DNA of 64,000 bases. Origin: Neurospora crassa OR74A. Lineage: Eukaryota > Ascomycota > Sordariomycetes > Sordariales > Sordariaceae. Where the stretch lies: contig NC_026501.1 in the NCBI RefSeq assembly GCF_000182925.2, positions 5,063,917-5,127,916 of the forward strand. Reading direction: 5' to 3'. This document shows, piece after piece, positions 47,401 to 59,542 of the stretch (positions within the stretch are counted from its first letter, which is position 1; each line of letters begins with the position of its first letter). Under the pieces are notes generated by a model. That model was not told the origin of the DNA. It saw only the letters and a list, made by a program, of their open reading frames with translations, and searched no databases. The position numbers were made by a program, and so were the translations under genes.

Positions 47401-48062
47401 CCGCGTGAACTATCCGAAGGAATGGCCGAATGCCTGGAAGTCCTGCAACAATCTCCCACCATCAGAACCTACATGTTCCCTAGTGTCGGGGAACTCCATG
47501 CCTTTGAATCAGCTATCACCGGCTTCAAAATTCTCTTTGATGGGATTGCTAGCGCATTTGCGATTTCTCGTCGCCGTATGGTGGTTCCCATTCACAAGAA
47601 ATGGGAGGCAGGGTCAACCCGGATCCAGATCGTGCAGCAAGACGGGGTTACGCAGATGTTAACTTTCTTCGAGAACTTCACCCATGGCCAGTGCATGGGA
47701 TTCACTCTCAAAGGAACTGACATCTTTGAGGCGTTCAACAGAGGCGGCAAGGCCGGGCTCAAGATTGCTGATGCCAAGTTTCCCTTACCCAAAGTCTTGC
47801 CCCAGAATGTCACCGACGCACAGGCGGCTGCGGACACGGCATTCCTGTGTCTAGATCTACCTGAGCTCCCGGGAGAACATGATGACATTACCATATTGTT
47901 TGATAGTGAAGCGGGTAAGTTCAGACGCTGTCTTTCCCTACCCCCCTCTCAGAAGCACTTTCTTCTACTTATCACAGCGTGCTAACGTGATACACAGAAC
48001 GTGACAAGCTCGGCTTGTGTCTCCCGGCACCTGTGAAGGGCTCTAGATTACCAAAGAAATAG
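44479..48062 (+). CDS. Large ascomycete protein of unknown function
   Basis: Exon 1 runs 44479-47914 and a short exon 2 runs 47998-48062 (donor GTAAGT, acceptor ACACAG), giving 1166 residues. Without the splice the frame would end at 47985 in unrelated sequence. Residues 1 to about 420 are Ser/Pro/Gln-rich and look disordered, with a basic start (KRGRIMGKLFGRVKEDRERD) and a compact motif near 110-140 (KGLSVKFTDAYPEVIG). From about 425 the sequence is globular: a helical part with LFELFRLHSESVRPLL and ALWWFLTGRMALE, then about 550 residues of alternating beta-like segments. The tail is basic (KGSRLPKK). I associate this architecture with conserved hypothetical proteins of filamentous ascomycetes but know no function. 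The repeated beta-rich C-terminal blocks could be PH-like folds; this is a guess. There is no signal peptide or transmembrane span. Confidence 0.85.
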
Positions 48063-48835
48063 GAGACGACGGGAGAGCTGGATAACGTTGGGAGACTGCG
48101 CGAAAGATCTGGATGATAAGCTTCAAGCTGTTCTCGATCGGAGTTTGAAGCATGAGATACCCTCTATCATATCTATTTACAGTAACAGCAGTCGTTAGCG
48201 TTGAGCATTATGACGGATCCGTAGAACAAAGCACTCGGAGCATGGATTTGGATGATCGGGTTGGGACGTTGATAATCGGTGCCAAAGTTCACTAAATTAT
48301 GCGGTCATTGTTTTCAAAGCCCATAATAAGGGCTTGGTTGACAAAGTAAGGGATCAGAGCAGAGCACATAAACCCATTCACTCTGCAGACATGCCCGTGA
48401 TGAGAAGGAGGGGGAAGGTTTGGAGAACCTTTATTAAACTGTTAATATACATATAACACAACCAGAAATGAGACTCGTGATGTATAGCCGAAGCCATAAC
48501 TTGAACATTCCAGTAGTAATCGAGAACGCCCCGACTCCAAGACTAACTTGATGACCTTGGCCCGGCTCTGCAAATTGGGACAGACCGAGCCTTTCTTGTA
48601 ATCGATATCCCCATATTCTCATTCATAAACCATGTCTTCATTCCACCTGTCCCCGCGCGAAATGTGCAGCCTGCCTCTTGACATTGACTTCCAGTCACTG
48701 AGCCAGGACCGACCTCTGTCTTCTCTTCTCGTTTCTCTGGTTCGTGGAAAAAAAAACTACAACACCCCCATGTCTGTTTCGCATCGCCGTCCGTCCTCCA
48801 CCGTCAACTCTGTCCAGCATGAAACACCGCAACTC
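48063..48835. other. Convergent 3' intergenic region
   Basis: This is the shared 3' region of the large + strand gene and the - strand U2AF35 gene. An open frame at 48632 onward is antisense to the U2AF35 3' end and has no domain. No other feature was seen. Confidence 0.5.
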
Positions 48836-49462
48836 CTAATACCGTCTCCTAGTCGGTTCCGGGCTGGGCGAGCGCGTCGGGCTGCGGCTCCGCGGTCTCA
48901 TCTTGAGCCACTTCTTGGTGCTGAGCTCGAGCTCCCTCTCCAGCTCCGGGCTGGGGTTCTTGCGGTGTATAAAGTTACAAAACCCTCCACGGACACAACC
49001 CTCGCCAGAGTTCAAACGGCAGCAGGCCTCGCGGAAATCCGTCACGGGGCTGAGTTCGCAATAAATCGGCCGAGCAGCGTACCAGCGAGAGTTCAGATCG
49101 TCGCACGCTTTTTGGGCTGAGTCCTCGTACTTGAACCGCGCGTACACGTTGCCGATCAGGTGGTCGTTGTTGTTGTCGCACACCACCAGCTCCTCCAGCT
49201 CGCCGTACTTGCACATCTCGCACCAGATGTCCTCGTAGAAGGCGTCGAAGTGGTTCTGCAGCTGCGACGCGTTCATCCGGTTCTTGGGGTCGAAGGCGGG
49301 GTTGTGGTACAGGTTCGGCATCAGGATCGTTTGCGAGTAGCTGGGTTTGACGTGTTTGCGGGAGCACCGGTCGCCGTGGCGGCAGGCGCCGATCTTGTAA
49401 TAGAACGAGCAGTTGACTTTGTCTTGCTCAGTGCCGAAGATGGAGGCGAGAAAGTTGGCCAT
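48836..49462 (-). CDS. U2AF35: U2AF small subunit (U2AF35), 3' splice-site recognition factor
   Basis: An intronless 208-residue frame starts at the ATG at 49462. The upstream in-frame extension to 49564 is leader sequence that aligns with no family member. It shows the full U2AF35 order: MANFLASIFGTEQDKVNCSF, first CCCH finger (Cys 18, Cys 27, Cys 33, His 37), a U2AF-homology RRM at about 45-145 with DIWCEMCKYGELEELVVC, and a second CCCH finger (Cys 148, Cys 156, Cys 162, His 166). A short Arg/Ser tail (RPRSRSPTRSPSPEPTRRRY) ends the protein. With the large subunit it forms U2AF, which recognises the 3' splice-site AG and recruits U2 snRNP in the nucleus. It is one of the few genes here without introns. 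The short RS tail is usual for fungal orthologues. Confidence 0.96.
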   Translation of the reverse strand: MANFLASIFGTEQDKVNCSFYYKIGACRHGDRCSRKHVKPSYSQTILMPNLYHNPAFDPKNRMNASQLQNHFDAFYEDIWCEMCKYGELEELVVCDNNNDHLIGNVYARFKYEDSAQKACDDLNSRWYAARPIYCELSPVTDFREACCRLNSGEGCVRGGFCNFIHRKNPSPELERELELSTKKWLKMRPRSRSPTRSPSPEPTRRRY

Positions 49463-52400
49463 TTTGTTGACTTGTTTTTTTTCTTTCTTATCTCGCTGTG
49501 ATGGCGAGGCTGCGTATGGGGGATTTGATGGGTTGTGTGATGGGTAGGCTAGGAGAACTCTCAATGCAATAGTCCGTTGTCAGAAGGAGGGAGATGGCGA
49601 AAAGTCGAGTCGGTTTGTTAAGTCTGCTCGGTTTGATGAATGTCGAGGGTATTCGTTCGTCGTTCGTGAGCAAGACCGTTGGGTTGCGTTTGCGAAAAAA
49701 AAGTTTTCGAAGAATATCGTTGATCGAATCGCAGTTTTCGAGAAATGCTGGATGGTCCCGGTCGCCTGGTTGCTACGACGTTGGTGAATTTGAGAATCGG
49801 CGTTGTCGCACATGAAATCAATCTGTCGTGGAAAACTGAACCCAGCCGCGTCGCCTCAGTCGCGTCTAGCTTTCGCCACATGGGTGTGGCTGACTAAAGC
49901 TTTTGACCAATAGTGTTGTTGCCTTTGGCTGCGAGGCTGACAAGTAAATGGGGGCTGGTTGTCGAACATACAACACATGGCATCGTCCAGAAGTTGCTAC
50001 GGGTAATGTGGCCGTAAAAGTCGCATACTGCATATGTCATCCGCGAATTTCACTGTTTACGCTCTACAGTATTCATGGACAACTATATCGCAAAACATTT
50101 ACTTTGACGTCGTTAGATTGCTGCGCAATCCCGTCATGCAGTAATGCCTAGGTAAAATCACCATGCATACTCGGATGTCATCCAACGTTTCTGCCCAATC
50201 AGCGGTTGCCCTCGAGAAACTCATCGGCGCCGGAATCATATAACAGACCCGGCGACCGGCAAGCTCGAGACACGACATCAGCTGTTGAAATCGGCGATAC
50301 TTCCGCGGGACGGCCGGGCCGGTCGTCAGTCAAGTCACAGCGAACCGAAAGCCAGTAAACCCCGACGAAAATATATGGAGCCCAGCACTCAATCCGTTAT
50401 CGTCGGGTGCGGGTAGGAGATTGTGGGTATGACACAAGATCCGGACACGAAACATTGTAACAACGACACACCTGTGCATTCGGTCAAGAACATACGTAGG
50501 TGTTAAGTCTCAAGTCTCAGTGGGAAATGAATTGCTTTCCCGTTTTTCGACCAGACGAGTAGCTCAATGACAGTCAGTCAAAAGGAGTTGCCATCTCCGG
50601 TTATCCTCGAGGCCTGATTGTTGATCCAGGGAGCGCAAATTGTACTGTTGAAATCTGAAAACTAAAGAGACGTGGCTCGGTTGCGGGCAACCACTGGTGA
50701 GCGTTTGTCCAACCTCACACGTGGAGTGATTGCGTTTCTGTGCATCACGGCTGAATCTTCTTGCGTGTTTTAACTTGGTAGATAGGTGAACGTGGCCTAC
50801 CAGAGATGAGGGTGTCGTCCAATCCTCTTTTTTTTTTTGTGACGGTGTCCCGGTTTTGTCGTGTTGTAGTTGTTTGGACTTTGGCTACCGGACAGCCAAC
50901 ACCGATCTTGACGGTCCCAACGATGGCTGAATGGTCTTTGTGTGGCCAGACCCTTGGTTGCAGGCCAGTCTCAAAGTTTTCATATCAAGTCGGGTGATAG
51001 GCCCGGAGATAATTTGTCAATTGTCGCGTGAGGTTCGTTGTAGTGGTGGCCTTCGTTGGGTGAGATGATGTCGCTTTATCCTTGTTCACATGTTGGCAAC
51101 CCAGAAAGGGGAATTCTTCGTCTATCTCGGGCACTTTCGAGACCCCTGCGTTGGGAGATTTGCGACAGGGATCTGTTTATTAGTGAACAGCCGATTTGTC
51201 GATGCGGTGGCCTCCTGAGGCGTAAAGGTCGTAGATGGCCGTGGATTATCGCACGCTGGAATTAAGAAATCAGAATCCAAACTGTGATGGAGTGCGGAGC
51301 GTGATCTGCTTGAAGAAGCAAATCGAGAGACTGGATAGCCTTGATTGTCGGCGGGTTCATGGTTGTATACTTGAAATTAACTTTGATGTAGATGCGATGA
51401 CCGAATCAAGTCGGCGTCAGATTCGGGGCGTCAGGATTCGATAGAGGTGAGGTGTAATACCTAGAGATGATACTCTGTGGCCGGTAAGGGGTCTCGGAAA
51501 CAGACATACGCATCTTGAGGACGATTTTACAGCAGCACACACTTTTGGTGGAAATAGACAAAGAATACTTGTCCGCATTATATCTCTGTCCTCTTCCTTT
51601 TGCCCGCCGAACTTTTATCTCTGACCTGTCAGCGCTTCGCTGTTCCCTGTGATCGCTTTGGCGATCCTGTTGACTCGGAGCAAGTCACGGCCTAAAGCAT
51701 GCACATTTCAGCCGGCAAGTGCAAGCGCAGCGATAAGTGGACTGGGATCTGCGGGGCACGTAGGTAGGTAGGTCCCTTCATTACATACCTCTACTGACTG
51801 GAAGCTCTTGCCTGGGTTAGCACCGCTGTTAAGCTCCCATATTTTGGCCATTAATGCCGAGACCTCAATGTTATAACACTTTACCTAGCTGGCACAACTG
51901 CCGGTAAAATACCTCGTGGATATTGGTGATTCTAGAGGAGAAATGAGAGTATATAATATGGGCTAATTGCCACTTGGGCTGCCTCTAGGTTCTAGCTAGG
52001 TGCACGACAATGAAGCCACGCAAGCGAGACAAGCTGGGAGTCTTGGAGCGCATCTCCAAATTTTGAGTGTTGCACTCTTCCCCCCAGCCCCAACCCGCCG
52101 TCCAGGCCGCTTCCAAGGATCACACCTTAAGCTCAGACTTCGGTACCATTGCTTGTGGACCGCCATTCATTCGATGGGAGCGGAGCTCGACCTTCTGACG
52201 TACTGTGTCCCTACTAGCGTTCGATCCGTCGTTTCCCAATTGGCTGGGTGGCTGGCTACCACATCTCCATATCGATTCGAAGCAGTGTGAATTGCGAGGC
52301 AAAGCGTGAATGGAAGCTCTCCTTAGAAGGTCGTACTGTGGTTGCGAGCGAAAGTAAATGGAACCCCTTCGTCAACTACCGCGCACACACCACCATAGGG

Positions 52401-53339
52401 TACCTCTAAGTAGCTCGGCAAACGAAGCCCCTTCGTGGTTTTGTATAGGGCACTGCGGTATGGTCAACGATCGTCAGCGACCTGGCCCACGGGTTTTACT
52501 TGGCCATCTCACCACACGTAGGTAGCTGGGTAGGTACCTCTACTATGTAGTGTAGACAGAGCGCCCGGGATGTCCACGGGTGTCCCTGGAGGTTCTGGCT
52601 GGCAGGCATCTCCAGTTCCAGAACGCCAGGACGCGGCCAATAGGAGTGTTGGGAGGCTGCGTGGAGAGGCCGTGGAGAGCAACAATAGCAGCTTGCACCA
52701 GCACGAGCAGCAAGCTGAAAGAGGCTTGGACACCTCCACACTTGAGCTGCGTGGGACCCTTTTTAGCCATTTCCCAGCTGGGGGTTGCGCGGCTTCCATC
52801 CTCAAAAGCATTCAGTCTCGTCACTCCGTCCGCTAGTGTTTTTTTTTGTTGTTGTTGTTTTTATTCCCTCTCTTCATCTCCGGTCTCTCGTCTCCGTTCT
52901 GTTTTTCCCCCAAACATCCAGTTACTCACGGAAGCACAGGTCCAACTTCTGTGTACCTTTGCTGTAACACCTTCCAAGGAGACCGGTTCGGTTTCCTTGT
53001 TTCCTCCCCCCCACCCTCTCTTCTAACCTACACCTTTCTGCGATTTCTCCCGCTCTCTACACCCTATTATAGGTTCCATTATTTGAATATTACTTTGGCT
53101 GCCCTGCCACTGCACCTGCAGCCACTCGATTACTCTAGCGCCAATCGCCCTCGACCAGTGACGCCATCTGTTCTGAACGGCACGGTTCGTTGCGCCTTCC
53201 TGACCGGACCTCCAGCTTTATATCGACAACACTTCTTCGATAGCTCAGATATATCCTCGAGACAAACCGAATTTCGAGCGAATACGTTGACAGCGACGCT
53301 ACAAGTCGGGCTGCTGACGTGGCTTCCTCGTCAGACACA
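49463..53339. other. Gene-free region between U2AF35 and tricalbin
   Basis: This stretch lies between the divergent U2AF35 and tricalbin genes. No supported gene is present. AGGTAGGTAGGT occurs at 51760-51773 and a GTAGGTAGCTGGGTAGGTA cluster at 52517-52540. From about 52840 to 53340 the sequence is C/T-rich and likely the long 5' UTR of the tricalbin gene; open frames there (52580-53370) are probably leader sequence. Confidence 0.45.
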
Positions 53340-56300
53340 ATGGCAACGCAGCAATCAGCACAGGAGCTGAAGCAGCAGGGCGCAATTGAAGCTGCACAGG
53401 ATCCCAACAGCAGTGTCACGGCCGAAAACGCCGAGAAGAAGATCGTTGACGAGAGCCAGCAGCTCGGCATCACTGCCTTCACCTTCGACCCTAACGCTAG
53501 CGCGGCGGAGAAGGCAGCACAAGCCAGAGAGGTACGTTCCCAGCCCTCAAGCAACATCACTGCTGCTCCGACCTGACACCGTTGTAGGCAATTCCAGATG
53601 GCCTTCGGCGACCGAAAGGATTAGCTATTGCTTCCGATCTCGATGATGGAACCAAGGCCGATATCGATCTCCCCCCACCCTCAAAGGCCGGCGCCCTAGA
53701 TCTCCCAACCACTGCCGATGGAAATGTCATTGAGGATGGCCGCACCCCTGAACAAATCGAGGCCGATTTGATCAAGAAGGTCGGCTGGGCCCCAAGATTC
53801 GGCTGGCCCAAAGACCCCGAAGAAGAACAGGATCTGCTGGACCACGCAACATGGGTAGAATCTAACCTCTCCGAAAACTATTTTGGCGGTACGTACGAGC
53901 TTCAAGTGGTATCCTTTCAAAAATTCTAGCTTTCTAATGTATAATCTCACAGAATGGTACCATAACGTGGCCGTCATTGTTTTTGCCTGTCTCTCATCTT
54001 GGCTAGTAGCAGTGTTGGGAGGCGGCCTTGCCTGGGTCTTCATAATCATGGCTTGCTGCTCGACCTATTACAGAACCTCGATTCGCCGGGTGCGCCGAAA
54101 CGTCCGAGACGATATCACGCGGGAGCTAGGCCTCAAGAAACTGGAAACTGATAATGAATCCGTCGAATGGATTAACTCATTCCTTGTCAAGTTCTGGCCC
54201 ATCTACCAGCCCGTCCTCGCTCAGACCGTCATCAACTCTGTCGACCAGGTTCTCAGCATGTCTACCCCCGCTTTCCTCGACAGCTTGAAGTTGAAGACCT
54301 TCACTTTGGGCTCCAAACCACCTCGTATGGAGCACGTCAAGACCTATCCCAAAGCCGAAGATGAGGTTGTCATTATGGATTGGATGTTCAGCTTCACCCC
54401 CAATGATACCGCCGACATGACTGCACGCCAACTTCAGAACAAGGTTAACCCCAAGGTTGTCCTGGAGATCCGAGTTGGAAAAGCCATGATTAGCAAGGGT
54501 CTCGATGTTATCGTTGAGGACATGTCCTTTTCTGGTTTGATGCGCCTCAAAATCAAGTTCCAGATGGCGTTCCCTCACATTGAAAAGGTGGAGATGTGCT
54601 TCCTGGAGAGACCCAAAATCGATTACGTTTGCAAGCCTCTCGGAGGCGAGACCTTCGGTTTTGACATCAACTTCATCCCCGGCCTTGAGAGTTTCATTCA
54701 GGAGATGATTCACGCTACGTTGGCGCCAATGATGTATGCGCCCAATGTCTTCCCTATCGAGGTTGCGAAGATGCTCGCTGGCACACCCGTCGACAGAGCC
54801 ATTGGTGTGGTTGCTATCACTTTGCATGGTGCGCAAGGCCTCAAGAACCCCGACAAGTTTTCCGGAACCCCCGATCCCTATGCTAGCCTTTCTCTCAGCA
54901 AGAGGCAGCCTCTTGCGCAAACCAAGGTCATCAAGGAGAACGACAATCCTCGCTGGAACGAAACGCATTATATCATTATCTCCTCTTTCAATGACTCCCT
55001 CGACATTGATGTTTTCGACTTCAATGAGATCAGAAAAGACAAGAAACTTGGTACCGCCTCCTTCCCTCTTGAGAATCTGGAAGAGATCAACGAATTTGAG
55101 AACGAGAGACTCGAGCTCAAGTACGATGGCAAGGCTCGTGGCGTTGTGTCCTGTGATATCCGTTTCTTCCCCGTGCTTGAGGAGACTAAGCTTTCGGATG
55201 GCACTGTGGAACCTCCCCCAGAGTCAAACACTGGTATTCTGAGCTTCACTGTTGAACAAGCCAAGGAACTGGACGCATCAAAGAGCATGGTTGGCCAGCT
55301 CAACCCCTACGGAATCCTTCTACTCAACGGCAAGGAGGTGCACAAGACGAAGACGATGAAGCGCACAAACCAACCTATCTGGCCTAACGGCTCCAAGGAG
55401 ATTTTGATTACGGACCGCAAGAACGCCAAGCTTGGTGTTGCCCTGAAGGATGATCGCGATATTGCCGGAGATCAACTTCTGGGCACATACCAGATCAAGC
55501 TAGATGATATGCTCGAGCTCATGGCCAAGGGCCAGGACTGGTACAACCTCGCTGGTGCCAAGACTGGTCGGGTGAAGATGATGGCCCAGTGGAGGCCGGT
55601 TGCCATTTCTGGTGCTGCTGCAAGCACTGGAGGCTACTCCACGCCGGCCGGTGTCTTGCGCTTGCACTTCATCAATGCCAGATCCCTACGCAACGTGGAA
55701 GCGCTTGGCAAGTCTGATCCATATGTTCGAGTTCTGCTTTCTGGTATTGAACGTGGTCGCACTGTCACTCACAAGAATAATCTCAACCCCGACTTTGACG
55801 AAGTTCTCTACATTCCTGTTCATTCTGCGAAGGAGCGCCTCCAGCTTGACGTTATGGATGCCGAGAACATGGGCAGAGACAGGAGTCTAGGCCTTACCGA
55901 GATCTTCGCCGGTGAATACATGCACAAGGACCCCGAGACTGGTGAATGGCTGGTTCACGAGAAGAAGGAACTTCACCAAGATGGTCTACGCATGCACGGA
56001 AAGGGCGTTGCCAAGGGTGTTCTCTCCTACACGGTTGCCTTCTACCCTTGCCTCAACGTCGCTGACCCAGAGGATGATGAAAAGGACGAACAAAGCGACC
56101 AGTCCTCTGAGCCTAAGCAGTCCTTGGATGTTCCGAGATCCTCCGATGCTGGCCAGTTCTCCTCCACTCTGGAGAGAACCAACAGCATCAAGCCAGAGAA
56201 CGGCGGAACTTCGAGGCCTATTACACCCAAGACGCCGGTCACTCCCACTTCTATCGCGCCCTCGAGGAAATCCAGGGATGAGAAGGAGCCGCCCAAGCTT

Positions 56301-58005
56301 CACCTCAACCCACAGGAACTGCTGCAGTATGAATCCGGTCTAGTTATTTTCAAGCTCATGGAGGCAGAACTCCCGAAGAGCCAGTGCCGCGTTGAGGTTT
56401 GCGTTGATGATTATGCTTTCCCGTCCTATGTCTCCTCGACTTCAAGGACGAAGACTCACACTTTTGATGAGATTGGCGATTGCTTTATTCGTGAGCTAGA
56501 ATTCTCGAAGCTCACAATCAAGATCAACGAGCGTTCCGAAAAGCAGGAGGAAGGTGGCAAGGAGAACACGCTTGCTCGTCTGTCAGGAAACACCCTCGAT
56601 ACACTCAAACAATGTCTCGTAAGTCTCATTGCAAGTGGGTAAATGCAAATATTTCAGACCATGGCTAACAGTCACATCACAGAACAACCCAACCACCCTG
56701 AAACTCAAGAACGAGGATGGTAAGGTCTACTCGATCAAGGTTAGCCTGAAGTACGTTCCAGTCCGGATGCAGCTCGACCCCAGTGAGAGCATCAACAACA
56801 TGGGCCATCTTCGTGTCGATGTCCTGGATGCCCAGAACCTTCCGTCCGCCGACTCCAACGGCAAGAGCGACCCTTATGTCAAGTTCGATTTCAACGGCCA
56901 GGAGGTGTTCAAGTCCAAGACCGTGAAGAAGACATTGAATCCCACCTGGAACGAATTCTTCGAAGTGCCGGTTCCAAGCCGTACCGCAGCTTCCTTCAAG
57001 GCTACTGTGTGGGATTGGGACTTTGCCGATAAGCCCGACTTCCTCGGTGCTGCGGACATCAACCTCGGTCAGCTCGAGCCCTTTAGAGCACAAGAAGTAC
57101 GGCTTACTCTCGATGGCAAGTCGGGCGTGCTCCGCCTTCGCCTCCTTTTCCGCCCCGACTATGTCACCAGAACCAGACAAGGAACGTCAACACTGGTTGG
57201 TACATTTTCTGTTCCCGGGAAAATCGTTACAGGTGTCGCAGGCGTCCCTCTAAAGGGTGGCGCTGCGGTTGCTGGTGCCGTTGGGCACGGTGTTGGCAAG
57301 GGCGCGTCCTTTATCAAGCGTGGCTTCCGCAGTCACACCAAGAGGGATGATGATTCGGATAGCATGACCAGTAGTTCGGTCGAGCTTCCTACTATCGTCA
57401 CTAATGCGCCAGAGGCTGCTTCGGGCCTGAAGCGATCGGCAGTTATTACCGAAGGTGATGGCTCATCGCCGAACGAGCTCCGTCATGCGCGGACAAGGAG
57501 TGTGGGTGCATCCTCTGTTCGTAGCGCCATGTTACCTGGAGCATCATCAGGAACGGCTTCTTTTACGGTTGTGTCTGCTTCTGGATATCCTCCTTCAACA
57601 GATGTGTACGTCACGATTACACAAATGAAGGATGGAAAGTCAAAGGCGGTTGGCAAGACCAAGCATCGCAAGTCTTCGAGCGGCACTGTCAAATTCGACG
57701 AAACCTTCAATATTCAATGCACGCCTGACTCGCAGTTCAAGATTGAGGCGAAGGAGCATCACACCTTTGGAAGCGATGATCACTTGGGGGAGAGCGTCTA
57801 CTTTGTTGACGAATCAAACTCCGGACAGGAGAAGGCGCTGAAGGTTGGAAGCGGAACAGTGTACATCAAGAGCGGGTTCGCTCCGTCTGAGAGTGCCCAG
57901 GACGCATCTAGCGCACTTAGCCCCGACCAGAGCCCCAAGTCTTCTAGTATGAGGAGGAGCTTCCTGAGTAAGGGTGCTCGATCCCCTAGCCGCGATGGTC
58001 CTTGA
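53340..58005 (+). CDS. Tricalbin: ER-plasma membrane tether with SMP and C2 domains
   Basis: Four exons, 53340-53531, 53588-53888, 53953-56618 and 56683-58005, give 1493 residues, typical for tricalbins. After about 165 acidic, polar residues comes a long hydrophobic hairpin at about 169-201, which anchors the protein in the ER. An SMP lipid-transfer domain follows at about 232-438. Five C2-like domains begin near 449, 592, 731, 1093 and 1343; the third and fourth have SDPYV and further Asp typical of calcium-binding loops. A Ser/Pro-rich linker lies between the third and fourth. A basic Ser-rich stretch (about 1220-1340) precedes the last C2. Tricalbins tether cortical ER to the plasma membrane and move lipids between them. 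The OSBP gene 12 kb away works in the same compartment, probably by coincidence. Confidence 0.95.
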
Positions 58006-59542
58006 TCTGGTTTTGTACGTCTCTTGTGTCGTTTGGAAGGAGTTCACGTTAATTATACGGTGGCTTAGTTTGGCTAGGTCTGAAGGGATGATGGGGGATA
58101 ATTAGGGCGTATCGAGTAACGTAGGATACTTTGGCCAGCAATGATACCTTTTTTGCAGCACAATCTGCCTTGACGATGTACAAGTGCTATCACCTCAGGA
58201 TCAAGGACTTCTGACGGTCTCTGATAACCTACAATACAAAACACTACTGGTTTGTTAGCTTGGTTCTTGTTTTGGGGAAGAACAGGGGCAGGATAAAAGG
58301 CAACCTATTTGATAGTCCTTGTTGGCCTTGGAAAGAGAGTCACTCGCCTCCATTTGTAAAGTTTCAACAATGACCAGGGCTTTCAACATCGCAGAAGCAT
58401 CTCTCGCTCCATCCTCTTCAAAAAGTAAAGTCAAAATACCAATTCACAACATCTATTCTCGAAAACTTTGGCCGCTTTACCCAAGTCTATTCATTTAAGC
58501 TCTAGCTTTTCTGTACCGAAGTACATAACAAAGGACCAGGTCGGGATTGTAATCAGCTTCGTTGAGGAAATCTGATTGCAGTCCGGCGGTACTTACAACG
58601 CTTCGTCTGAAGAGAGACCTTAGCGGCCAGCCGGGTCTGGGAGGAAGTACCGTTTGCCGCCAAATCACACGTGGGTTTTGTGACGCTAGTTCTTGCGGAA
58701 ATTGCGTCTGGAGCATATAATGCAAACGGTAGGCGTATGGACAGGATGGAGGCAGGCAGGAATTGGGAAGTAAAACACAAAAAGCCAAAAGTGTCTTCCA
58801 TCCCACATTTCTATTCTGTTTTTGGTTGTCTCGGTCCGGTTTATTGTCCTCGTCGACGTTTAATCAACGCTAAACAGACGAAATGTATAAGAAACCTAAT
58901 GGAAATGCCAAGCGATGCCATGTCGCTGTTAGTGTTTAGTCCCGTCTTCTTCAGGGGGTGACAGGGTAGGTGACATGGTAGGTTACTTCCAACACAAGGG
59001 AAGTTGCCGTGGTTGGTGGTCGATCCACATGCTCCCGTCCCGCAGGAGGGGTCTCCCCTAAAAGGGTGCAGTTCCTTAGCGCCCCTTGCAGAAGTGGCTC
59101 CCAGGCATTACCGATCACCCACCCGACCCACAGGGGCACTCCGCTGTAACGTCCTGGACAGTTCCGAGTAGTAGCAAACGCCATTCCCAGCCAACATCGC
59201 AACCAGCAACCTCAAGACTCCCGTTCCAGCTGGATTGTGAAAGTGTTCAAGAAGAACTGGAGCTTCATCACAGTCCGGTAAACATGACCTCTTCATGACC
59301 TTGCCCTCTTCTAACGTTTGGATCAGAGCCTGGCACGTCGCGCCCTGTCTATCACCTCTGTTTTCGTCCGGATCGAGAAACGGCACCACCACTCACAGCA
59401 TCGGCATCGAAGCCCTCGAGTATTCCCAGCGTCCCAGTGTTCCACGACATCGTGAAGCCGATCGGAATCGATATAAACGCCAATTGCCTGCACTGAACCA
59501 CTCGCGGTTACCGCCGATATCAGACAACTTGTATTGCCTAGG
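58006..59542. other. Intergenic spacer between tricalbin and ELMO genes
   Basis: The tricalbin 3' UTR is followed by the ELMO promoter and leader. Short frames on both strands show no domain. No RNA gene or repeat of note was seen. Confidence 0.5.

Noticed and set aside
52580-53370. Frames of 148 and 174 codons upstream of and overlapping the tricalbin start
   Set aside because: They are out of frame with the gene, pyrimidine-rich, and best explained as 5' UTR.
54177-54968. 263-codon - strand frame
   Set aside because: It is the antisense shadow of the SMP-coding exon of the tricalbin.
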